NCBI RefSeq assembly: GCF_002278075.1
Contig: NZ_CP022989.1
Span: 1,054,001-1,118,000, forward strand
Source of the DNA: Paraburkholderia aromaticivorans
Lineage (GTDB): Bacteria > Pseudomonadota > Gammaproteobacteria > Burkholderiales > Burkholderiaceae
Length of the DNA: 64,000 nucleotides
Direction: 5' to 3'
The notes beneath the pieces are model-generated. The model made no database searches and was not told the origin of the DNA. It saw only the letters and a program-made list of their open reading frames with translations. The position numbers were made by a program, and so were the translations under genes. Of the stretch, positions 47,154 to 59,037 are shown piece by piece. Numbering within the stretch: the first letter of the stretch is position 1; each line of letters begins with the position of its first letter.

Positions 47154-48011
47154 TTATTCGAAGCGACCCGTGCGCGCCATTTCCATCAAACGTGCGACGC
47201 GTTCCTCGGTAGCCGGATGCGTGGAGAACAGGTTCGCGATACCGCCGCCCGACAGCGGATTCATGATCATCATCTGCGCAGTGGCCGGATGCTGCTCGGC
47301 CGTGGCAAACGGAATGCCGCTCGCGTAACGATGGATCTTGTCGAGCGCCGAAGCGAGCGCCTGCGGGTCGCCGGAAATCTGCGCGCCGCCGCGGTCGGCT
47401 TCGAACTCGCGCGCGCGCGAAATCGCCATCTGAATCAGCGCGCCGGCGATCGGCGCGAGCAGCGCGACGGCAATGCCCGCGATCGGGTTCGTGGGACGGC
47501 CGTTCTCGTCGCGGCTGCCGAAGAACATCGCGAAGTTCGCCAGCGCGGAGATGGCACCGGCCATGGTGGCCGAGATGGTCGAAATCAGAATGTCGCGATG
47601 CTTCACGTGCGCGAGTTCGTGCGCCATGACGCCGCGCATTTCGCGCTCGGACAGCACGCGCAAAATGCCGGTGGTGGCGGCAACCGCCGCATGCTCCGGA
47701 TTGCGGCCGGTGGCGAATGCGTTCGGTGCGTCTTCATTGATCAGGTAGACGCGCGGCATGGGCAGGCCGGCGCGCGTGGAAAGCTCGCGCACCATCCGGT
47801 AGAACTGCGGCGCGCTGGTTTCGTCGACTTCCTGCGCGTTGTACATGCGCAGCACCATCTTGTCCGAGAACCAGTACGAAAAGAAATTCATCCCAAGGGC
47901 GATCACGAGCGCGATCGTCATGCCGCGCGACCCGCCGATCATCCCGCCGATCACGATGAAAAGGGCCGTGATCGCGGCCATCAACATCGCGGTTTTGACC
48001 CAATTGAACAT
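47154..48011 (-). CDS. htpX: Membrane protease HtpX
   Basis: HtpX is an inner-membrane zinc protease (M48) that clears damaged membrane proteins. The 285-residue protein has two N-terminal membrane segments (about 8-24 and 30-48), the catalytic HELAH (His131, Glu132, His135), two further hydrophobic segments and the third ligand in REFEADRGG. The ATG at 48011 begins [10 protein letters not shown] and follows AAGGAG; an upstream in-frame ATG at 48044 is less likely. Confidence 0.95.
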   Translation of the reverse strand: MFNWVKTAMLMAAITALFIVIGGMIGGSRGMTIALVIALGMNFFSYWFSDKMVLRMYNAQEVDETSAPQFYRMVRELSTRAGLPMPRVYLINEDAPNAFATGRNPEHAAVAATTGILRVLSEREMRGVMAHELAHVKHRDILISTISATMAGAISALANFAMFFGSRDENGRPTNPIAGIAVALLAPIAGALIQMAISRAREFEADRGGAQISGDPQALASALDKIHRYASGIPFATAEQHPATAQMMIMNPLSGGGIANLFSTHPATEERVARLMEMARTGRFE

Positions 48012-48115
48012 GTCTGCAACTCCTTGCCCTAACGCGGGGTTCATATCTGCGCCGCTTGATCGCGACGCGTGATTGTAAGCGAATTGTTAGATATGGGCGT
48101 GCGAGGAAAATTCAA

Positions 48116-48757
48116 TCATCTTGATGCGGTGGCGAGTTTGATACCCAGGCCGACAAAAGCGCTGCCGACGCCGCGATCCAGCCATTGCTTCACCAGCGGC
48201 TGCCCGGAGAAACGCCGGGTCACGCTGCCCGCAATCCACGCGACGAAGCTGTTCCAGACCATGCTCATCACGACGAACACCGCGCCCAGCGTAAGGAAAG
48301 CAGGCGCCTGGTGGCCGCTGCCGGCCGTCACGAATTGCGGGAAGAACGACACGAAGAACAGCACCACCTTGGGGTTCAGTACGTTGGTCCAGAACCCTTG
48401 CAGGAAAACCTGCCGCAACGACTTGGGCGCCCCGGCCGCGCGCGCTCCGCCCGCCGTCTGGTTGGCTGCTGCTTTGGCGAAAATGAGGCGTGCGCCAAGA
48501 TAGATCAAATAAATAGCGCCGACGAACTTGATGACGGTAAACGCGGTGGCCGACGCGGCCAGCAGTGCGGTCAAGCCGAATGCGCAAGCCAGCGAATGAA
48601 CGCAGCAGCCCGCGGAGATGCCGAGCGCCGACATGAGCCCCGCGCTGCGGCCTTGAGCGACGCTGCGCCCGACGATATAAGCCGTGTCGGGACCGGGCGT
48701 CACATTCAGAAGAAAGACCGCGGCGACGAAAAACTCGAAATGGGTGATGCCGAACAT
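48116..48757 (-). CDS. LysE/RhtB family amino-acid exporter
   Basis: A 213-residue membrane protein with about six hydrophobic segments. The LysE/RhtB signature is clear: FLLNVTPGPDTAYIVGRSVAQGRSAGL near the N-terminus (quoted in part: NVTPGPDTAYIVGRS), YLGARLI in the middle and NVLNPKVVLFFVSFFPQF. Members export amino acids such as lysine, homoserine or threonine; the substrate is unknown. AAGGAT precedes the ATG at 48757, which supports this start over 48832. It lies between fmt and htpX. Confidence 0.88.
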   Translation of the reverse strand: MFGITHFEFFVAAVFLLNVTPGPDTAYIVGRSVAQGRSAGLMSALGISAGCCVHSLACAFGLTALLAASATAFTVIKFVGAIYLIYLGARLIFAKAAANQTAGGARAAGAPKSLRQVFLQGFWTNVLNPKVVLFFVSFFPQFVTAGSGHQAPAFLTLGAVFVVMSMVWNSFVAWIAGSVTRRFSGQPLVKQWLDRGVGSAFVGLGIKLATASR

Positions 48758-48869
48758 GGAAATCCTTGAAATGCGGGCAGTCGCATAAAGGATTCTAACG
48801 CGCGGCCGGCGTGTCCAGCGGGCTTTGAACATTGGCCGGATGGGCGATGTTCAGGTCATGCGCAACGCG

Positions 48870-49856
48870 TTAATGTGCGGCGGGAAGTTGGAAGCGCTGT
48901 CCCACGGCCAGCGTCGAGCCGGCCAGGAAATCCCGCACCGGCAGGCGTTTGCCGCCGGGCTTCTGCAGTTGCGTGAGACGCAGCGCGCCTTCGCCACAGG
49001 CCACGACCACGCCTTCGGCGGAGATGCCGGCGATGGTGCCGGGTGCGCCGTCGGTCTTGGCATCCGTGGGAATCGCGGCCCAGATCTTGATCGACGTGCC
49101 GTCTTCCAGCGTGGCAACGCCGCCGGGGAACGGGTCGAACGCCCGCACCTGGCGTGCGAGCACGGCCGCCGGGCGGCGCCAGTCGAGCACGGCTTCATGT
49201 TTGCCGATCTTTTCCGCGTAGGTGACGCCGTCCGCGGGTTGCGGCGTCGCCGCCAGCTTGCCGGCGCGCTCCAGTTCGAGCAGCGCCTCGACGATCAGCT
49301 TCGCGCCGTCTTGCGCGAGCCGGTCATGCAACGTGGCCGTCGTGTCGTCGGCGGAAATTGCCGTGCGCGATTCGGAGATCATCGCCCCGGTGTCGAGGCC
49401 GACGTCCATCTGCATCAGCGTGACGCCGGTTTCGGCGTCGCCCGCTTCGATTGCGCGATGAATCGGCGCCGCGCCGCGCCAGCGCGGCAACAGTGAAGCG
49501 TGAATGTTGATGCAGCCGAGCCGCGGAATATCGAGCACTTCCTGCGGCAGGATCAGGCCGTAAGCGGCCACCACCATGACGTCGTGCGGCGTGGCGCGCA
49601 GTTGCTCGATCGCGGCGGCGGCTTCGGCCGGATATTTGCCGGCGCGGCGCAGCGAAGGAGGCTGGGCGACGGCGAGCCCATGCTCCTGCGCGTAGCGCTT
49701 GACCGGGCTCGCCTGCAACTTCATACCGCGCCCGGCGGGCCGGTCCGGCTGGGTCAGCACGAGCGGCACCGGAAAGCCGGCGCTGTGGATCGCGGCCAGC
49801 GCGGCCGCGGCGAACTCCGGCGTACCGGCAAAGATGACGCGCAACGAATGACTCAT
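48870..49856 (-). CDS. fmt: Methionyl-tRNA formyltransferase
   Basis: Fmt formylates initiator Met-tRNA. The 328-residue protein has the N-terminal formyltransferase domain with [10 protein letters not shown], catalytic Asn117 and His119 ([13 protein letters not shown]) and the Asp in [10 protein letters not shown], then a C-terminal OB-like tRNA-binding domain. It is 31 bases downstream of def; together they add and later remove the formyl group of nascent proteins. Confidence 0.97.
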   Translation of the reverse strand: MSHSLRVIFAGTPEFAAAALAAIHSAGFPVPLVLTQPDRPAGRGMKLQASPVKRYAQEHGLAVAQPPSLRRAGKYPAEAAAAIEQLRATPHDVMVVAAYGLILPQEVLDIPRLGCINIHASLLPRWRGAAPIHRAIEAGDAETGVTLMQMDVGLDTGAMISESRTAISADDTTATLHDRLAQDGAKLIVEALLELERAGKLAATPQPADGVTYAEKIGKHEAVLDWRRPAAVLARQVRAFDPFPGGVATLEDGTSIKIWAAIPTDAKTDGAPGTIAGISAEGVVVACGEGALRLTQLQKPGGKRLPVRDFLAGSTLAVGQRFQLPAAH

Positions 49857-49887
49857 GAATGGGGGCGGTGGGCGAGGTGAACGCGCA

Positions 49888-50391
49888 TTACATGGCGTGG
49901 GCGAGCTTCTTCATCTTGCTCTTGATGCGCGTCTGCTTCAGCGACGACAGATACTCGACGAACACGCGGCCCATCAGGTGATCCATTTCGTGCTGGATAC
50001 ACACCGCGAGCAAGCCTTCGCAGTCCATCTCAAAAGTTTCGCCCTTCTCGTTGAGCGCCCGCACGCGCACTTTCTCCGCGCGCTCGACATTGTCGTAAAT
50101 GCCCGGCACCGAGAGACAGCCCTCTTCCGACAGCTTCCTCTCGTCACTCGACCAGATGATTTCCGGATTGATGAAAGCGAGCAGTTCGTTGTGGTCGTCC
50201 GAGACGTCGATCACGATCACGCGCTCATGCACGTCCACCTGGGTCGCGGCGAGGCCGACGCCTGGCGCGGCGTACATGGTTTCGGCCATGTCCTTGACGA
50301 GGCGGCGGATACGGTCGTTGACCGCTTCGACCGGCTTCGCAATCTTATGCAGCCGCTTGTCCGGGTAGTTGAGGATGTTCAGTAAAGCCAT
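49888..50391 (-). CDS. def: Peptide deformylase
   Basis: Def removes the N-formyl group from new proteins. The 167-residue metalloenzyme shows all three motifs: GVGLAATQV (45-52), EEGCLSVPG with ligand Cys92, and QHEMDHLMG with His134, Glu135 and His138. It is first in the def-fmt pair and divergent from dprA. Confidence 0.97.
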   Translation of the reverse strand: MALLNILNYPDKRLHKIAKPVEAVNDRIRRLVKDMAETMYAAPGVGLAATQVDVHERVIVIDVSDDHNELLAFINPEIIWSSDERKLSEEGCLSVPGIYDNVERAEKVRVRALNEKGETFEMDCEGLLAVCIQHEMDHLMGRVFVEYLSSLKQTRIKSKMKKLAHAM

Positions 50392-50635
50392 GATTTCGAG
50401 TGTGATTTTCAGGCGCCGCTGACCGGTGGAAGGCTCGCGTTGGCCATTCGGCCAGGTTGTGGGCTCATCGCGTTACGCACAGGATAGATGGTGTCGAACC
50501 GGTTCGATTCAACGCGCCAGATGCGCTAGACGACGAGCCCGCGCGGGTGGGCGCGGCGCTGCGGTTATTTCGGATGATGAAAATTTTAGCATGGCGCCCG
50601 CCTGCCCGCTGGCCCAGCAAGAGGATCGACACGCA

Positions 50636-51901
50636 ATGCACACCTTGCCCGCAACGGAAATTGAACTCGCCGCGTGGCTGCGGCTTTCGCTCGCGCCGGG
50701 GCTGAAACCCGCGGCGTTGCGCCTGCTGCTACAGGCTTTTGGGCTGCCTGAAGCGATTTTCGAACAAACGCCCGAGGCGCTCGCCGCGATTGCCGGTGAA
50801 GCGGCCGCGCGCGCAGCGCTGGCGCCGACCGGCGCCGATTTCGACACCCAGCTCGACGCGGTGATGGCGTGGCGGGAGCAATCCGGCAATCAGATCGTGA
50901 CGCTCGACGACCCCGCTTACCCGCCTGCCCTGCTGACCATGCCCGATCCGCCGCCCCTGCTATATATAAAGGGCCGGTTGAATCTGCTGCATACGCGAGC
51001 GGTCGCCCTCGTGGGCAGCCGAAGCGCTACCCCGCAGGGCGTCGAAGACGCGGAGCGTTTCGCGCGGGAGTTGTCGGCAGCCGGTGTGACCGTCGTGTCG
51101 GGGCTCGCGCTGGGCATCGACGGCGCGGCGCACCGCGGCAGCCTGGCGGGCATCGGCGGCACCGTCGCCGTGATCGGCACCGGCGCGGACCTCGTGTATC
51201 CGTCGGCGCACCACGCGCTGGCGCGGCAGATCGCGGTGCAAGGTGCAATTGTCTCCGAATGGCCGCTCGGCACGCCCGCGCGCGCCGCCAATTTTCCGCA
51301 ACGCAATCGGTTGATCGCCGGGCTCGTCAGCGGCGTGGTGATCGTCGAAGCGGCAATGCGCTCGGGTTCGCTGATCACGGCGCGGCTCGCCAATGAGATG
51401 GGACGCGATATTTTCGCGCTGCCCGGCTCGATTCACGCGCCGCTGTCGCGCGGGTGTCATCGGATCATCAAACAAGGCGCGAAGCTGGTCGAAACGCCGG
51501 ATGAGGTGCTGGAGGAACTGGGCTTTGCGCGCCGGGGCGCCGCGCGGACGGTTCCGAGTTCGGCGCATGCCGTTCTCTGGGGCGACGCCGACCCAACGAT
51601 TGCACCGGAGGTCAGAGGCGCGACAGCGGAGCGGCCAAAGTCCGCCGCGGCGCAGGCGGCGAGCGCATCTCGGGCCGACTCAGCCATAGCAGACGCCCCC
51701 GCGCCGCCGCGCCCACCAGTCGATCCCGAAGCCGAACGCCTCCTCTCCGCCCTCGGCCACTCGCCCACTACGCTTGAAATTCTCGCCACCCGCACCGAGA
51801 TGGAGGACGCGGCCCTGCAAAGCACGTTGCTGCAGCTCGAGCTTGCCGGCCAGATCACCGCGCTGCCCGGCGGCCGCTTCATGCGGGCGAGCCACGGCTG
51901 A
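50636..51901 (+). CDS. dprA: DNA-processing protein DprA
   Basis: DprA binds incoming single-stranded DNA and loads RecA during natural transformation. The protein (421 residues from 50636) has a SAM-like N-terminal domain, the Rossmann DprA core (VALVGSRSATPQG, GLALGIDGAAHRG, IGTGADLVYPSAH, FPQRNRLIAGL, ITARLANEMGRDIFALPG), an Ala/Pro linker and a C-terminal winged helix. Starts at 50591 or 50636 are both possible; GAGGA lies 10-11 bases before 50636. It is divergent from def. Confidence 0.92.
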   Translation: MHTLPATEIELAAWLRLSLAPGLKPAALRLLLQAFGLPEAIFEQTPEALAAIAGEAAARAALAPTGADFDTQLDAVMAWREQSGNQIVTLDDPAYPPALLTMPDPPPLLYIKGRLNLLHTRAVALVGSRSATPQGVEDAERFARELSAAGVTVVSGLALGIDGAAHRGSLAGIGGTVAVIGTGADLVYPSAHHALARQIAVQGAIVSEWPLGTPARAANFPQRNRLIAGLVSGVVIVEAAMRSGSLITARLANEMGRDIFALPGSIHAPLSRGCHRIIKQGAKLVETPDEVLEELGFARRGAARTVPSSAHAVLWGDADPTIAPEVRGATAERPKSAAAQAASASRADSAIADAPAPPRPPVDPEAERLLSALGHSPTTLEILATRTEMEDAALQSTLLQLELAGQITALPGGRFMRASHG

Positions 51902-51990
51902 CCCCGCATTGATCGGGTTCAACGACCGTTTGGGATCGGCCATGCTACATTCGCGCCAAAGCACCTGACAAAAGCACGTAAGGAACCACC

Positions 51991-52368
51991 ATGCCCGCGC
52001 TGAACCTCGACACCGACCAAGACCGGATCGCCGAGCGCGTCAACGAACCCGAGACGCTGTTCGTTGCCTGCCTGTGCGCGGAATGGTGCGGAACCTGCCG
52101 CGAGTATCGGGACGCTTTCGACAAACTGGCCGACCGGCACCCGGAAATCTGCTTCGCATGGATCGACATCGAAACCCATGCGGATCGCTTCGAGGATCTG
52201 GATGTGGAGAATTTTCCGACCATACTGATCGAAGATTCGCATACGACGCGGTTTTTCGGCACCGTTCTGCCGCAGGCGGCGATTGTGGAACGGATGTTGT
52301 CTGATCTGACGGCGGTGCCCGGCGTCAGCGGCGCGCCCAAGCTGCGGCCCGCACTGGCTGCCACCTGA
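51991..52368 (+). CDS. Thioredoxin-family protein
   Basis: A 125-residue cytosolic protein with a thioredoxin fold: the active site is WCGTC (AEWCGTCREY) and the cis-Pro lies in NFPTILI. The Gly-Thr dipeptide between the cysteines differs from the GP of classical thioredoxin, so its redox potential and partners may differ. It follows dprA by about 90 bases in the same direction. A conventional thioredoxin role (disulfide reduction) is likely but unproven. Confidence 0.85.
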   Translation: MPALNLDTDQDRIAERVNEPETLFVACLCAEWCGTCREYRDAFDKLADRHPEICFAWIDIETHADRFEDLDVENFPTILIEDSHTTRFFGTVLPQAAIVERMLSDLTAVPGVSGAPKLRPALAAT

Positions 52369-52615
52369 TCCGGGCGATCGGCGTGCGAGCCCGGCGGCCC
52401 GGGCGTTGCGAGCGGCGCACATGGCGTTCGCCGCAACTTGCCCAATGCCTGAGCGCGCAATTATGATGGCGCGCTTTATGGCACTTGACACGCCGCTTTC
52501 GCGCCGTGTGCTATAAAGCGGTCGTTAATGGGTCGCAAAGGTCGCAAACGAGGGTCGCGCTCATTGAAGCGCACTCACGGCCATCAACCCTGATCTACCA
52601 ACCTCACATCGAGTC

Positions 52616-55288
52616 ATGTCCAAAGCACTGATCATCGCCGAAAAGCCTTCCGTCGCGAACGACATCGCGCGCGCTTTGGGCGGCTTTACCAAGCATGACG
52701 AATACTACGAAAGCGACGAGTACGTCCTTTCCTCGGCAGTCGGCCACCTGCTGGAAATTGCCGCGCCCGAAGACTATGAGGTCAAGCGCGGCAAGTGGAG
52801 TTTCGCCAACCTGCCCGTCATCCCGCCGCACTTCGATCTCAACCCGATCGCCAAGAGTGAGTCGCGCCTGAAGGTGCTGACCAAGCTGCTCAAGCGCAAA
52901 GACGTCGACCGTCTGATCAACGCATGCGACGCGGGGCGCGAGGGCGAGCTGATTTTCCGCCTGATCGCGCAGCACGCGAAAGCCAAGCAGCCGGTGCAGC
53001 GCCTGTGGCTGCAATCCATGACGGCCGGCGCGATCCGCGACGGCTTCGCCCGTCTGCGCAGCGACGAAGAAATGCAGCCGCTCGCCGATGCGGCGCGCTG
53101 CCGCTCGGAGGCGGACTGGCTGGTCGGCATCAACGGCACGCGGGCCATGACCGCGTTCAACAGCAAGGGCGGCGGCTTCTTCCTGACCACGGTCGGGCGG
53201 GTGCAAACGCCCACGCTCTCGATCGTGGTCGAGCGCGAAGAGAAGATTCGCCGCTTCGTCCCACGCGACTATTGGGAAGTGAAGGCGGAGTTCGTCTGCT
53301 CGGCCGGCTTCTACGAAGGCCGCTGGTTCGATCCGAAATTCAAGCGCGACGAGTTCGATCCGGAAAAACGCGATTCGCGTCTATGGGCGCTGCCCGCGGC
53401 CGAAACGATCGTCGCTGCCTGCCGCGGCCAGATCGGCACCGTGACCGAGGAATCGAAGCCGTCCACGCAACTGTCGCCGGCGCTCTTCGACCTGACCAGC
53501 TTGCAGCGGGAGGCCAACGGCCGCTTCGGCTTCTCGGCGAAGAACACCTTGGGCCTCGCCCAGGCGCTCTACGAAAAGCACAAGGTGCTGACCTATCCCC
53601 GTACCGACGCGCGCGCGCTGCCGGAAGACTATATGGATACGGTCAAAGAGACGCTCGGCATGCTCAAGGAGAGCAACAACTATCTGCCGTTCGCCAAGCA
53701 GGTGCTCGACAAGGGCTGGGTGAAGCCGAACAAGCGCATCTTCGACAACTCGAAGATCAGCGACCACTTCGCCATTATCCCGACACTGCAAGCACCGAAG
53801 AATCTGTCCGAACCGGAACAGAAGCTCTACGACCTCGTCGTGAAGCGATTCCTGTCGGTGTTCTTCCCGGCCGCCGAATACAAGGTGACGACGCGGATCA
53901 CAGAGGTGGTCGGCCATCACTTCAAGACCGAAGGCAAGGTGCTGGTCGAACCGGGCTGGCTGCAGGTGTACGGCCGCGAGATCAGCGGCGAAGACGCGAA
54001 CCTCGTGCCGGTGCAGAAGGACGAGAAGGTCAAGACGGACAAGATCGCCGCGCAACAACTGGTGACGAAACCGCCCGCACGCTACAACGAAGCCACCTTG
54101 CTCTCGGCCATGGAAGGCGCCGGCAAGCTCGTCGAAGACGACGAGTTGCGCGAGGCCATGGCGGCCAAAGGGCTCGGCACGCCGGCCACGCGTGCGGCGA
54201 TCATCGAAGGTTTGCTGGGTGAAAAGTATCTGATTCGCGAAGGCCGCGATCTGATTCCTACCGCCAAGGCTTTCCAGCTCATGACGCTGTTGCGCGGTCT
54301 CGGCGTGAAGGAACTGACCGCGCCGGAATTGACCGGCGAGTGGGAGTACAAGCTTTCGCAAATGGAACGCGGCAACCTGCCGCGCGACGCGTTCATGCAG
54401 GAAATCGCCCGCATGACACAGACCATCGTGAAGCGCGCGAAAGAGTACGATTCCGACACGATCCCGGGCGATTACGCAACGTTGGAAACGCCGTGTCCGA
54501 ATTGCAGCGGTCAGGTGAAGGAGAACTACCGGCGCTTCGCCTGCTCGAAGTGCGAGTTCTCGATTTCGAAGATTCCGGGCGGACGTCAGTTCGAAATTCC
54601 GGAAGTCGAAGAATTGCTGCAGAACAAGACGATCGGGCCGCTGTCGGGTTTCCGCAGCAAGATGGGCCGGCCGTTCTCGGCGATCCTGAAGCTCTCGTTC
54701 GACGACGAGATCAAGAACTACAAGCTCGAATTCGACTTCGGCCAGGATGCCGGCGGCGAAGACGGCGAACCGCCTGACTTCTCCGATCAGCAGCCGGTCG
54801 GCGCGTGCCCGAAATGCAAGGGCCGCGTGTTCGAGCACGGTATGAGCTACGTCTGCGAGAACTCGGTCGCCAATCCGAAGACTTGCGACTTCCGCTCGGG
54901 CAAGGTCATCCTGCAGCAGGAAATCGCCCGTGAACAGATGGCCAAGCTGCTCGAAGAAGGCCGCACGGACCTGCTGACGAACTTCAAGTCGTCGCGTACC
55001 GGCCGGAACTTCAAGGCGTTCCTCGTCAAGCAGAACGACGGCAAGATCGGTTTCGAGTTCGAGAAGAAGGAGCCGTCGGCGAAGACTGCCGCGAAGACCG
55101 CGGCGGCCAAGTCGGCTGCCAAGGCAGCGGCGGCGGAATCGGAGACCGACGAGGACGGCGCGGCGGTCGCGGTGAAGGCCGCGCCGGCAGCCAAAAAGGT
55201 GGCGGCGAAAAAAGCGCCCGCTACCAAGACCGCGGCGGCCAAGAAAGCGCCCGCCAAGAAAGCGGCGGCACGCAAAACCGGCTCGTAA
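52616..55288 (+). CDS. topB: DNA topoisomerase III with Lys/Ala-rich tail
   Basis: A type IA topoisomerase. The 890-residue protein has an N-terminal Toprim domain (IIAEKPSVANDIARALGG; the acidic NACDAGREGELIF), the active-site Tyr327 in LTYPRTDAR, and zinc-ribbon modules (CPNCSGQVKENYRRFACSKC and CPKCKGRV...C). The end is a Lys/Ala/Pro-rich tail of about 75 residues (55070-55285) like histone H1, common in Burkholderiales TopB. It relaxes or decatenates DNA. TTGACA at 52485 and TATAAA at 52512 lie upstream, but the spacer (21) is too long to trust. Confidence 0.93.
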   Translation: MSKALIIAEKPSVANDIARALGGFTKHDEYYESDEYVLSSAVGHLLEIAAPEDYEVKRGKWSFANLPVIPPHFDLNPIAKSESRLKVLTKLLKRKDVDRLINACDAGREGELIFRLIAQHAKAKQPVQRLWLQSMTAGAIRDGFARLRSDEEMQPLADAARCRSEADWLVGINGTRAMTAFNSKGGGFFLTTVGRVQTPTLSIVVEREEKIRRFVPRDYWEVKAEFVCSAGFYEGRWFDPKFKRDEFDPEKRDSRLWALPAAETIVAACRGQIGTVTEESKPSTQLSPALFDLTSLQREANGRFGFSAKNTLGLAQALYEKHKVLTYPRTDARALPEDYMDTVKETLGMLKESNNYLPFAKQVLDKGWVKPNKRIFDNSKISDHFAIIPTLQAPKNLSEPEQKLYDLVVKRFLSVFFPAAEYKVTTRITEVVGHHFKTEGKVLVEPGWLQVYGREISGEDANLVPVQKDEKVKTDKIAAQQLVTKPPARYNEATLLSAMEGAGKLVEDDELREAMAAKGLGTPATRAAIIEGLLGEKYLIREGRDLIPTAKAFQLMTLLRGLGVKELTAPELTGEWEYKLSQMERGNLPRDAFMQEIARMTQTIVKRAKEYDSDTIPGDYATLETPCPNCSGQVKENYRRFACSKCEFSISKIPGGRQFEIPEVEELLQNKTIGPLSGFRSKMGRPFSAILKLSFDDEIKNYKLEFDFGQDAGGEDGEPPDFSDQQPVGACPKCKGRVFEHGMSYVCENSVANPKTCDFRSGKVILQQEIAREQMAKLLEEGRTDLLTNFKSSRTGRNFKAFLVKQNDGKIGFEFEKKEPSAKTAAKTAAAKSAAKAAAAESETDEDGAAVAVKAAPAAKKVAAKKAPATKTAAAKKAPAKKAAARKTGS

Positions 55289-55352
55289 TCGAACCACGGC
55301 TGGAAGGTGAATCGCTTCCGGCCGGGTTCATTTGCGACTTGCCACGAAAAAA

Positions 55353-55386
55353 GGCGCGATCACTCGGTGTGATCGCGCCTTTTTAT
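55353..55386. terminator. Terminator between topB and the LysR gene
   Basis: A perfect 11-bp stem GGCGCGATCAC/GTGATCGCGCC with a 5-nt loop, T-run to the right and A-run to the left. It can serve both convergent genes. Confidence 0.93.
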
Positions 55387-55439
55387 TTGTTCGCCAGAAA
55401 GCGCCCCTTGCGGCGTTGCCGGCTTTCTCAATCCGGCAT

Positions 55440-56543
55440 TTAAAGCGGCGACAAAGCCGTGGGCCGGTTGCGGGGCGTCGTCTTTGCCAGCGCCTTCGGC
55501 AGCGGCGATAACTCGCTGTCCAGCAGGCGAGAGAGCGGCTCAGCACCGTCGAACGCCTCCGGGGGCATGGGATCCGCCGAATCCGGCGCCGTCGTCATGA
55601 CGGTCCGGCCAAGGCCGTCCTCCTTGATCCACTGTTCGCCCAGCAGGCTGTTAGGCGTCTGGCTGAAATGCTCAACCAGATGGTCGATGAACGTGCGCAC
55701 CTTGGCCGGCAAGTGGCGGCGGCTCGGATAGGCAATGTTGATCTCGACCTGCGGCAGCCGATAGTCGCCGAGCAGACGCACGAGCCTGCCGCGCGTCATG
55801 TCGCGGCCGATCAGATAGCTCGGCAGGATCGCGATGCCCATGCCGAGCAACGCAAACTGACGCAGCATCTCCGTGTTGTTCGCGACGATCACGTTCGACG
55901 GACGCACGCGGACCTCGCCTTCCGGACCGGTGAACACACGCTCGTCGCCCCAGTATTCGGAAGGCAGGCTCAGGCACGGATGCTCGAGCAGATGCTCCGG
56001 ACGCGTGGGCATGCCGTGCTTCTCCAGATAAGCCGGCGTGGCGCACACCGTCATGCAACCCGTGGTGAGACGCCGCGTGACGATGCTCGCGCTGCGCATT
56101 TGCCGCGCGATCACAATGCCCACGTCGAAACCTTCTTCCACGAGATCGACCTGGCGGTCAACGAGCGTGACGTCGGGAATGACTTTCGGATAGCGCTCCG
56201 CGTACGTCTGGAGCACGGGCGCGAGATTGTGCAAGCCGAACACGACCGGTGCGACGATTCGCAACGTGCCGACGGGTTCGTGATTGCGCGCGACCACCAT
56301 CTGCTCGACGTCTTCCAGTTCGTCGAGAATCTGACGCGCGCGCTCGAGATAAACCTGGCCGGATTCGGTCAGAGACAAGCTGCGGGTGGTGCGATTAAGC
56401 AGTCGCGTCCCGAGACGGCCTTCGAGGTCGGCAACGTGACGGGTGGCAACTGCATTGGAAATATCCATCGCGCTCGCAGCGCGGGCAAAACTGCCGAGAT
56501 CCGCCACTTTGACGAAAACTCGCATCGACTGCAAATGATCCAT
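55440..56543 (-). CDS. LysR-family transcriptional regulator with C-terminal extension
   Basis: A 367-residue LysR regulator. The N-terminal winged helix (MRVFVKVADLGSFARAASAM, TRHVADLEGRLGTRLLNRTTR) is typical and the periplasmic-binding-like effector domain spans about 90-295. It ends with about 65 residues rich in Pro, Asp and Leu not seen in most LysR proteins, which are near 300 residues. Sequence style is that of the CrgA/AaeR-like group; target and ligand are unknown. It lies downstream of pckG on the same strand, separated by a terminator and 340 bases. Confidence 0.87.
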   Translation of the reverse strand: MDHLQSMRVFVKVADLGSFARAASAMDISNAVATRHVADLEGRLGTRLLNRTTRSLSLTESGQVYLERARQILDELEDVEQMVVARNHEPVGTLRIVAPVVFGLHNLAPVLQTYAERYPKVIPDVTLVDRQVDLVEEGFDVGIVIARQMRSASIVTRRLTTGCMTVCATPAYLEKHGMPTRPEHLLEHPCLSLPSEYWGDERVFTGPEGEVRVRPSNVIVANNTEMLRQFALLGMGIAILPSYLIGRDMTRGRLVRLLGDYRLPQVEINIAYPSRRHLPAKVRTFIDHLVEHFSQTPNSLLGEQWIKEDGLGRTVMTTAPDSADPMPPEAFDGAEPLSRLLDSELSPLPKALAKTTPRNRPTALSPL

Positions 56544-56835
56544 GGGACAACTCCTGCCGTGTTACTGCTTCCTGACAATTGGTGAAAACCAGTGAAGCGA
56601 ACTTGGAATTCTCCTACGACTCGCGCAATCGTGTGGAAGTTGCCCGCAAAAGCGGAAATATTGTCGATATTTGCGCGACTGTGCGCCTTAACATGGTGCA
56701 CGATCATCGATTGTTCCGCCAAAAGAAACAATCTGCTGCAATGCACCTTGTAGCGCCATTTTTGCGCGAACAGACGTCAAAGGGTGTGCCGACGTTGCGG
56801 AATCAGAAAATATCGCCACGCGATCGAACCAAAAG
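56544..56835 (-). other. Region between the LysR gene and the pckG terminator
   Basis: About 290 bases, relatively AT-rich for this genome, which presumably carries the LysR promoter and its own operator. Short TTCG/CGAA-containing dyads are present, but none is strong enough to call. Confidence 0.35.
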
Positions 56836-56860
56836 AAAAACCGCCCGAAGGCGGCTTTCA
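56836..56860 (-). terminator. pckG intrinsic terminator
   Basis: On the minus strand a GCCGCC/GGCGG stem capped by a UUCG-type tetraloop is followed by TTTTTCTTTT. It lies about 25 bases after the pckG stop. Confidence 0.85.
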
Positions 56861-56882
56861 TGCGAAGTGAATACTCACGTGA

Positions 56883-58739
<1,857 letters not shown>

Positions 58740-58941
58740 CGACTTGTCTCCGTTTTGAAAGCAATAGAAAAACGGTACAAGCCCAGCGACGCTGCATGCG
58801 AGAGGCATTCAATTCTTCACGCCGGGGATGCTGCCACCCGACGTGCGATCGTGCAGGTCATTCCGGGCCACACAGCCCGTTGAGCGGAGGCGCCAGCCGA
58901 CGGGGCTTCTGCAACCGTCTGTAAAGCGGCTTGCCTCAACA

Positions 58942-58970
58942 CGCAACAAACTGTTAAAAACGATGTCAAT
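58942..58970 (-). promoter_or_regulatory. Candidate pckG promoter with a perfect -35
   Basis: On the minus strand TTGACA is perfect (58970-58965), but the -10 position 17 bases on (TTGCGT) is weak. This is the look of an activator-dependent promoter. Confidence 0.35.
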
Positions 58971-59037
58971 CGGCCTTGCCGTGCGCTGCCGTTCATTCTG
59001 TGCGGTAGCTGCTACGGTAAGGCATCCAGCCAGACCG

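Noticed and set aside
52485..52517. TTGACA and TATAAA upstream of topB
   Set aside because: The 21-bp spacer is too long for a sigma-70 promoter; kept only as a remark.
53381..55297. 638-codon minus-strand open frame over topB
   Set aside because: Shadow of topB; Arg/Leu/Gly-rich without motifs.
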